Shown here: positions 21,611-26,081 of the stretch, piece after piece
How positions within the stretch are numbered: the stretch's first letter is position 1
How the letters are laid out: each line of letters opens with the position of its first letter
NCBI GenBank assembly: GCA_043823315.1
Contig: JBDRAU010000011.1
Span: forward strand, 1-26,081
Direction of reading: 5' to 3'
DNA: 26,081 nt
From: JBDRAU01 sp043823315
GTDB lineage: Bacteria; Patescibacteriota; UBA1384; DTJR01
Translations under genes and position numbers: made by a program
Notes under the pieces: generated by a model
The model's database searches: none
What the model saw: the letters and a program-made list of their open reading frames with translations, nothing else
Told to the model about the DNA's origin: nothing

Positions 21611-22607
21611 TTTTAAGTATTCCTTGATCGGACACCACATAGGCATTGTTATCGACTAGAAACAGGCCGTTAATAGATTCAATTTGGTTCGGAAGGCTGT
21701 ATGTTTCTAATACTAGACTGGGATTATCCAAGGCGCTAACCACAATGGATTTGCGATTGCCGGATTGTGAAAATTTGATGAGTTTTTGGTCGAAATATGA
21801 GAACTCTTGAAGAGATTCGCCTTCGCCAAGTTCCGTACTCTGTGAAGAAGTTTCGTCATATAAGAAAACTTTGCCTGCTTTTTCGCCTCTTTTGCTTAAG
21901 AATAAATATTTTCCTTCTTCAACGAATCTTGCATCTAGAATAAAGCCGTCGTTAGTTATTTTGTTTAGTGACTTAGTGGTTAAATCAAGTCTATAAAGAT
22001 CATTTTCTCCGAAACCAGAATTGTTGGTTAGAGTAACCGCTTCGCTCTCGTTGGCAGAAACTATTTTTTTGAGAGGATCAAAATTAAGATCGATTATCTT
22101 GCGTTGTCCGTATCCGTTTGGGTCAGACAAAACAATAGAATTAATAGTGTTTGGGTCATATTCGAACGTTTGGCTTACACAGTTGGCTATTATTTGATCG
22201 GTACTTATAAAAGCAATCGCTTCGGCAAAACAATCCTCGGATTTGGATTTTTGGCTTGTTTCGACGTTAACGACGATGTTTGTGCTTTGGTCGTTTACAG
22301 ATTCAGCCACGATAGCTTTTTTTCCGTCCGGAGAAAAGTAATAATCTAAAATTTCCCCGCTTGTCTGGTAGATTATTTTTACTTCTTTGCTTACGAGATT
22401 CACGCTCGAAAGGAAGCCGCTTTGGTCGATAAAGTATATATGGCCATCTGCAGTTTGCGGTTTTTGGGCCAGCGTATCCGTAACCTGTTCCAGTGAGGTT
22501 GTTACAGGCTTCGGAGTCTGTTTTGAGCTCGAACTAAATACAACTATCAAGACTATTATAACAACGAGAGCCAATGCAATTAGTAAATATTTTTTAGTGT
22601 TACTCAT
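21597..22607 (-). CDS. Membrane-anchored beta-propeller-like protein
   Basis: About 336 residues from the ATG at 22607, two bases after the upstream stop codon; an in-frame upstream start at 22625 would overlap that gene. The N-terminus MSNTKKYLLIALALVVIIVLIVVF is a single anchor. The outer part shows repeated blade-like segments: HIYFIDQSGFLSSVNL, EILDYYFSPDGKKAIVAES, NDLYRLDLTTKSLNKITNDG, GKYLFLSKRGEKAGKVFLYD and NNAYVVSDQGILKI. The S-P-D-G-K-K motif is typical of TolB/WD40-like propellers. Probably a surface or periplasm-facing binding protein; the ligand is unknown. The stop codon lies in a repeated sequence. Confidence 0.7.
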   Translation of the reverse strand: MSNTKKYLLIALALVVIIVLIVVFSSSSKQTPKPVTTSLEQVTDTLAQKPQTADGHIYFIDQSGFLSSVNLVSKEVKIIYQTSGEILDYYFSPDGKKAIVAESVNDQSTNIVVNVETSQKSKSEDCFAEAIAFISTDQIIANCVSQTFEYDPNTINSIVLSDPNGYGQRKIIDLNFDPLKKIVSANESEAVTLTNNSGFGENDLYRLDLTTKSLNKITNDGFILDARFVEEGKYLFLSKRGEKAGKVFLYDETSSQSTELGEGESLQEFSYFDQKLIKFSQSGNRKSIVVSALDNPSLVLETYSLPNQIESINGLFLVDNNAYVVSDQGILKIPNI

Positions 22608-22609
22608 TT

Positions 22610-24037
22610 TCAAAGCCCCAAGCATTTAGTTGGATTTAATATTCCGGAACTCGATGAATTTTGCGTCATCATCTGGAAGTGAAGATGAGATCCCGACGAC
22701 CAGCCGTTGTGGTCGGCTTGTCCTATAACTTGTCCCCTGGTAACCGTATCGCCTTGTTTAACCATGAAGTGACCGGTACGTAAGTGATGATATTCGGAAT
22801 AGACGGTTTGACCGTTGTATTGGTGGCGAATCCTCATCAGGTTTCCGTATCCGCCGTTTTGAGCGGTGCTTTTCCATCGTCCCGTTCCGTCTTTAAATCC
22901 TTGATCCTCTGTTAATACCACCACTCCGTCGAGTACCGAAACTACGGGCGTGCCTGTGGGAGCCGAGAAATCAAGTCCGCGATGGCGAGCTTTGCCGCGC
23001 TTCCCGGTTAGACCAGATATTATGTGTTTATTGCCGGGAATAGGTAGAGCACAATCTCCGCTTCCGGTTAGGATTTCCTGCCCCTCATATAAGGTTGATT
23101 CATTGTTGTACTCATCCCAGGCCTCTGTTCTGCGAGAGAATTCTGCCATAAACGCCTGGGCAATTTGAGCGCGATAGTCCTCGCCCGCACCTGGTCCGGC
23201 TGCGGGAGCTTCTGGGGGGCAGTTAGGATTTCGATCTTTTTTGGGGGTGATCGGCAGGTTTTGGTTTTGTGCCAGTTGTGCTTTTTCCGCGGCCGCTACG
23301 GGATTTTGCGTCTTTGGCGATGTGCCAAAGTAGGCATTTACTCCTTTTTGCAGAGCTACCACCACCTTGTCTTGGGCGGCACTCTGGGCGTATTTTTGAC
23401 GCAAAGCGCTTGAATTATGGCCATAGACCTCGACGGTTATGATGGGATTTTTTGTGTGGGCGGAAATCATCAAGGGCTTGCCCCTTCCTGCAACATCATT
23501 TGTATTGTTATAGGCTTCGCCATGTGGGGCTCGTTGCATCCTGAAACCGCTTGAGTGCATTGCATCACTAACTTTAGTTGCCATTTGCCGGGCATTTGAC
23601 AAATAGTTACCAGGATGAGAAACTCCCTTTCCGTATTTATCTTTGACGGTAACATCTGGGTAAATAACATGATAGGTGTCAGTAGCGTAGTCATCCGAAT
23701 GAATACTAACTGTCATCTCGGCGCCTCCGGCGTTGATGATTTTGGCTCTTTCACGAAGATCATCGCGTTCTGCGCCACCTGTTAATCCACCCAGCACCTG
23801 TTTGTTTGAGGTCCTAGTCATTATAACTCTGTATCCATCGGCTTCGAGGCGTGCTTTTAATTTTTGGGCGATCGCTAATTCCCTCTCGCCTTCATAGTCG
23901 CGTTTGTTTACGATTGTTCCATGGCCTGCGTCTATTGCCACAACATGGCCATTCCCAGCTGCCTCGGCACGCAAAGTAAAGCAAGCCAATGCAACTGCCA
24001 CAATTGATATTATTCTTAAGGTTAAACTCTTATACAT
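22610..24037 (-). CDS. Two-domain peptidoglycan hydrolase: amidase_3 plus M23 peptidase
   Basis: 475 residues with a signal peptide (about 1-27, ending AEA). Residues 30-238 are an N-acetylmuramoyl-L-alanine amidase of the AmiC type: AIDAGHG with H39, a glutamate in EGERELAIAQKL, SIHSDD with H113, and VEVYGHN with E203. A proline/alanine linker (about 240-285) leads to a LytM/M23 metallopeptidase: RHRGLDFSAPTGTPV with H352 and D356, the YHHL pair near 417-418, and GSHLHFQ with H451 and H453. All zinc ligands appear intact in both domains, so it can cut both the peptide-sugar bond and cross-links. It is probably exported and involved in wall remodelling or passage of a secretion apparatus. The next gene begins two bases after its stop. 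Confidence 0.9.
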   Translation of the reverse strand: MYKSLTLRIISIVAVALACFTLRAEAAGNGHVVAIDAGHGTIVNKRDYEGERELAIAQKLKARLEADGYRVIMTRTSNKQVLGGLTGGAERDDLRERAKIINAGGAEMTVSIHSDDYATDTYHVIYPDVTVKDKYGKGVSHPGNYLSNARQMATKVSDAMHSSGFRMQRAPHGEAYNNTNDVAGRGKPLMISAHTKNPIITVEVYGHNSSALRQKYAQSAAQDKVVVALQKGVNAYFGTSPKTQNPVAAAEKAQLAQNQNLPITPKKDRNPNCPPEAPAAGPGAGEDYRAQIAQAFMAEFSRRTEAWDEYNNESTLYEGQEILTGSGDCALPIPGNKHIISGLTGKRGKARHRGLDFSAPTGTPVVSVLDGVVVLTEDQGFKDGTGRWKSTAQNGGYGNLMRIRHQYNGQTVYSEYHHLRTGHFMVKQGDTVTRGQVIGQADHNGWSSGSHLHFQMMTQNSSSSGILNPTKCLGL

Positions 24038-24038
24038 T

Positions 24039-24530
24039 TTAGTCTGATTCGATCGATATTATTTTCCAATTACCCTCAATCTTTTGATATTTGATGTACG
24101 TGGTAGAATCCTGCGTTTGATCGGCAAACTCCCTGACGGCAGTTATTTTGTAGGTCAACACTTCACTGTCTTCCGTGCTTCTTTCTATAAGTTCAACCTT
24201 CTTGATAGTGTATTTTTGCGCTAGGGGTTCCCCTGATTGCTCGTTAAAATATTTCTGGCTTTCCGCCACTTCAGCCTGCTCCTCATAAGCTGTTTCCGAC
24301 AAGAAGGGCTTGATTGACTCGAGATAACCCTGGCTCGCATTGTCCGTAAAATTTCCCCATGTGTTGGTAAATGTATCTGCTTGGCTTTTAACTCCGATCT
24401 CTTCGCTCGTTAAATCCTTTTCCGGTATAACAGGTGGCTCGCTTTTTGGCCTTAGAGCAAAATAAATTAATGTGATAATAATGATGATTATTGTGATCGC
24501 GAAAAAAATTACCATTTTTTTGTTTTTCAT
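24039..24530 (-). CDS. Membrane-anchored NTF2-like protein, unknown
   Basis: 163 residues. The N-terminus MKNKKMVIFFAITIIIIIIT makes one strong membrane helix (residues 5-27). The outer part has helices with two AQ/EE-rich turns, and a last segment of alternating strands (KYTIKKVELIERSTEDSEV, LTYKITAVREFADQTQDSTT, YIKYQKIEGNWKIISIES) that resembles the NTF2-like or VirB8/TcpC-like fold. ATG overlaps the upstream stop (ATGA). No catalytic motif is seen. The fold is an inference. Confidence 0.6.
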   Translation of the reverse strand: MKNKKMVIFFAITIIIIIITLIYFALRPKSEPPVIPEKDLTSEEIGVKSQADTFTNTWGNFTDNASQGYLESIKPFLSETAYEEQAEVAESQKYFNEQSGEPLAQKYTIKKVELIERSTEDSEVLTYKITAVREFADQTQDSTTYIKYQKIEGNWKIISIESD

Positions 24531-25612
24531 TTACAAGGTCCCAGTTTAGTTGACTGATCGGCCGCAAACCCCAAAACTTCAATTTGGCTTCGTCCGTCAC
24601 TCGGGCTACCTGTATATGGATCTTTTCCTCCGAGATAGCGATAAACCTCGGGCGGAGCGCCAAAATTCACGCCATGTTTGCCGGTAACCCACAAAGCAGG
24701 ACCAGAATCTTCAACGCTTACTACTATAGTTTTTCCAGTTTCTTTGGATTTTATTACTAATCGGGCATGTGCTATCCGGACTCTGATTTGCCGAGCCGGG
24801 GTAGAGTTTATAGTTCGCACAGCATGTCCGCCCTGTCGGGAAGTTCCCGACCAATCCCAGCCTTTCCATTGGGCGTTAAAATACCACCGTTCTTGCTCTG
24901 TCGTGTGGGGCTGGAAGGCTCCACCTCCGACAATTTTAACAGGTGCCGAATCGGGTCCAACGTAATGGCTTGGTCGGGTTTGGCTCAGATGATCTTCGTG
25001 CCCCAATTTTCCTGATTTGTCAACCATTTTTGCCCCTGGAACAAGACTTTCTACCACTGGACCGCAAGAGGTTTGGGCCTGTGTCTCGGTATCTGGGGCG
25101 GTAGTTGATTCGGGTACATTATCAAAACAATCTTCCCTAATCGCGTCGTTGATCCACTGGCCGACGATGCCGGTGCCCATTCCCGAGCCGGCGCAGGGGC
25201 CGGGGTGGGTGGCGCCGGTGTTAAAGTGAGAAGTGAAAAAGGCCTTGTCATTGGCATCTAGCTTGGCGCGAAGTTCAACTTTTTCCGACGGCTCGAAAAG
25301 TCCCTTGCGGGTGGCTTTGTCTTCCGCCTCTTTGGCAGTATCGGCTTCTACTTGGTCCATGCGTAGCCAATCCATCTTGCCTTCGAGGCGATGATCTTTG
25401 GCATTTCGTCCGTCGGGATCGGGCAACTTTACTTTATTGCCAGAAGCATCTTCTTCCTCGATCCAGTTTGAAACACAAAAGTACTTGCCGTTGTAAACCA
25501 GCTTAGATAATTCTCCAGTCGGAGCTGAAAAAGAAAGTGCGGCAATTGAAAGCAGGGCGGCGCCGATAGCCGAGGCGGCAAGAATAGCTGTTTGGATCGG
25601 TTGTTTAGACAT
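24527..25612 (-). CDS. Secreted protein, possible C-terminal double-psi barrel
   Basis: 361 residues. The N-terminus has one hydrophobic segment (about 8-30, ILAASAIGAALLSIAALSFS), probably a signal or anchor. The middle is acidic/polar with several cysteines (in HPGPCAGSG, REDCFDN and QTSCGP). Near the C-terminus, ARLVIKSKETGKTIVVSVED, then SGPALWVTGKHGVNFGAPPE and VYRYLGG resemble the RlpA/double-psi barrel pattern V-T-N-x-x-x-G-K-x-V-x-V-x-V-x-D-x-G-P. Such domains bind or cut peptidoglycan. The match is partial and the catalytic state is unclear. First gene of an operon with the NTF2-like, amidase-M23 and propeller genes. Confidence 0.6.
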   Translation of the reverse strand: MSKQPIQTAILAASAIGAALLSIAALSFSAPTGELSKLVYNGKYFCVSNWIEEEDASGNKVKLPDPDGRNAKDHRLEGKMDWLRMDQVEADTAKEAEDKATRKGLFEPSEKVELRAKLDANDKAFFTSHFNTGATHPGPCAGSGMGTGIVGQWINDAIREDCFDNVPESTTAPDTETQAQTSCGPVVESLVPGAKMVDKSGKLGHEDHLSQTRPSHYVGPDSAPVKIVGGGAFQPHTTEQERWYFNAQWKGWDWSGTSRQGGHAVRTINSTPARQIRVRIAHARLVIKSKETGKTIVVSVEDSGPALWVTGKHGVNFGAPPEVYRYLGGKDPYTGSPSDGRSQIEVLGFAADQSTKLGPCK

Positions 25613-25662
25613 TATTTTTAATAAGGTTAGGATTAAGGTTAGGCAGCCGGTATGGTCTTGGG

Positions 25663-26076
25663 TTAGGTTGTGGGTGAGGGTTTATTTCGGCCTTTATACC
25701 TGAAGCTTTCCCAACTTTCAGCGAGGCGATAAATTCTTCTCCCCAATACATCATATCGTTTTACGGCTTCATCACAAAGTTTCATCTCTATTTGAAAGAT
25801 ATCCTTGCAGTGGCAAATAGACACTATTGTCTCGTTCGTTTCTGCCATTGCATCATCTAAGTATTTTTGAAATCCGGCTTTTTGGTGCTTTTTGCCATAT
25901 CCTTCGGCGATTAATCTCGGGATTGCTTTGCTTGATCTTGACAACTGATCTTTTAAATCAAATTTTTCCGACTCAGGAATCTTGGGTATCAATTTAGTCA
26001 TCACGATAACGCTTAAACTGTAAGATTCTTGGTAAACTTCTAAATCTTTGAAACTGGCAATTTTTTTACTATCCAC
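25663..26076 (-). CDS. Four-helix-bundle protein (S23 / 23S rRNA IVP family)
   Basis: 137 residues, close to the family norm of about 120. It has the pattern FKDLEVYQESYSLSVIVMTK, then DQLSRSSKAIPRLIAEGYGK and the KYLDDAMAETNETIVSICHC turn typical of this group (F-x-D-L-x-V-W/Y, Q-x-x-R-S/A-x-x-I-P-x-x-I-A-E-G). Members are encoded in 23S rRNA insertions or free in many genomes, including CPR. No function is established. The start ATG at 26076 lies near the right edge; a ribosome site cannot be judged beyond it. It stands 50 bases upstream of the envelope operon. Confidence 0.88.
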   Translation of the reverse strand: MDSKKIASFKDLEVYQESYSLSVIVMTKLIPKIPESEKFDLKDQLSRSSKAIPRLIAEGYGKKHQKAGFQKYLDDAMAETNETIVSICHCKDIFQIEMKLCDEAVKRYDVLGRRIYRLAESWESFRYKGRNKPSPTT

Positions 26077-26081
26077 TTAGA

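Overview
The window looks like chromosomal DNA of a Candidate Phyla Radiation (Patescibacteria) bacterium, or a close relative, using the standard genetic code (TGA, TAA and TAG all end recognisable genes). Reasons: compact genes, a VirB2-type small pilin and PilB ATPase of the kind common in CPR genomes, a short YidC without a periplasmic domain, many single-pass secreted proteins of no known family, and a partial signal-peptide protein at the left edge that resembles a secreted family I associate with CPR genomes. The assignment is an inference; no rRNA is present.

Layout. 1-2650 (minus): a partial secreted protein, a membrane-anchored unknown and galU. 2651-3578: a possible stand-alone structured RNA, then hsp20. 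3579-7632 (minus) is the replication-initiation block dciA-like/DUF721, recF, dnaN, dnaA, with DnaA boxes in both gaps flanking dnaA. On the other side, reading plus, lies rpmH-rnpA-yidD-yidC (8947-10797). This is the classic oriC neighbourhood, but an orphan gene with its own promoter and terminator (7951-8772) sits between dnaA and rpmH.

11150-14540 is the most interesting part: a visibly GC-richer, tightly packed, single-promoter operon ending in a strong UUCG terminator. It encodes an RNHCP-like zinc protein, a SPASM radical SAM enzyme with a C-terminal PqqD-like segment, a second radical SAM enzyme, a YkgJ-type cysteine-cluster protein and a 25-residue basic peptide with one cysteine. 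This parts list resembles the PQQ pathway and other RiPP (ribosomally made, modified peptide) systems. A third radical SAM gene lies nearby at 15444-16610 on the minus strand, beyond an amidohydrolase. 16761-17846 holds a zinc-finger protein, a possible serine-recombinase remnant, tRNA-Ser(CGA) and a duplicated 5' half of that tRNA. rdgB (17886-18551) carries an in-frame 27-codon palindromic insert. A small orphan gene (18907-19185) is bracketed by a perfect 14-bp inverted repeat. 19423 to the right end is cell-envelope and secretion related: pilB, a T4SS-type pilin, a propeller protein, an amidase-M23 double peptidoglycan hydrolase, an NTF2-like anchored protein, a possible double-psi barrel secreted protein and a four-helix-bundle protein.

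Backbone intergenic gaps carry about eleven copies of a modular hairpin repeat (arms GTCATTGCG / CGAAGCAATCT and variants) whose basal and apical stems vary in a compensatory way. I did not see copies inside the GC-richer cassettes.
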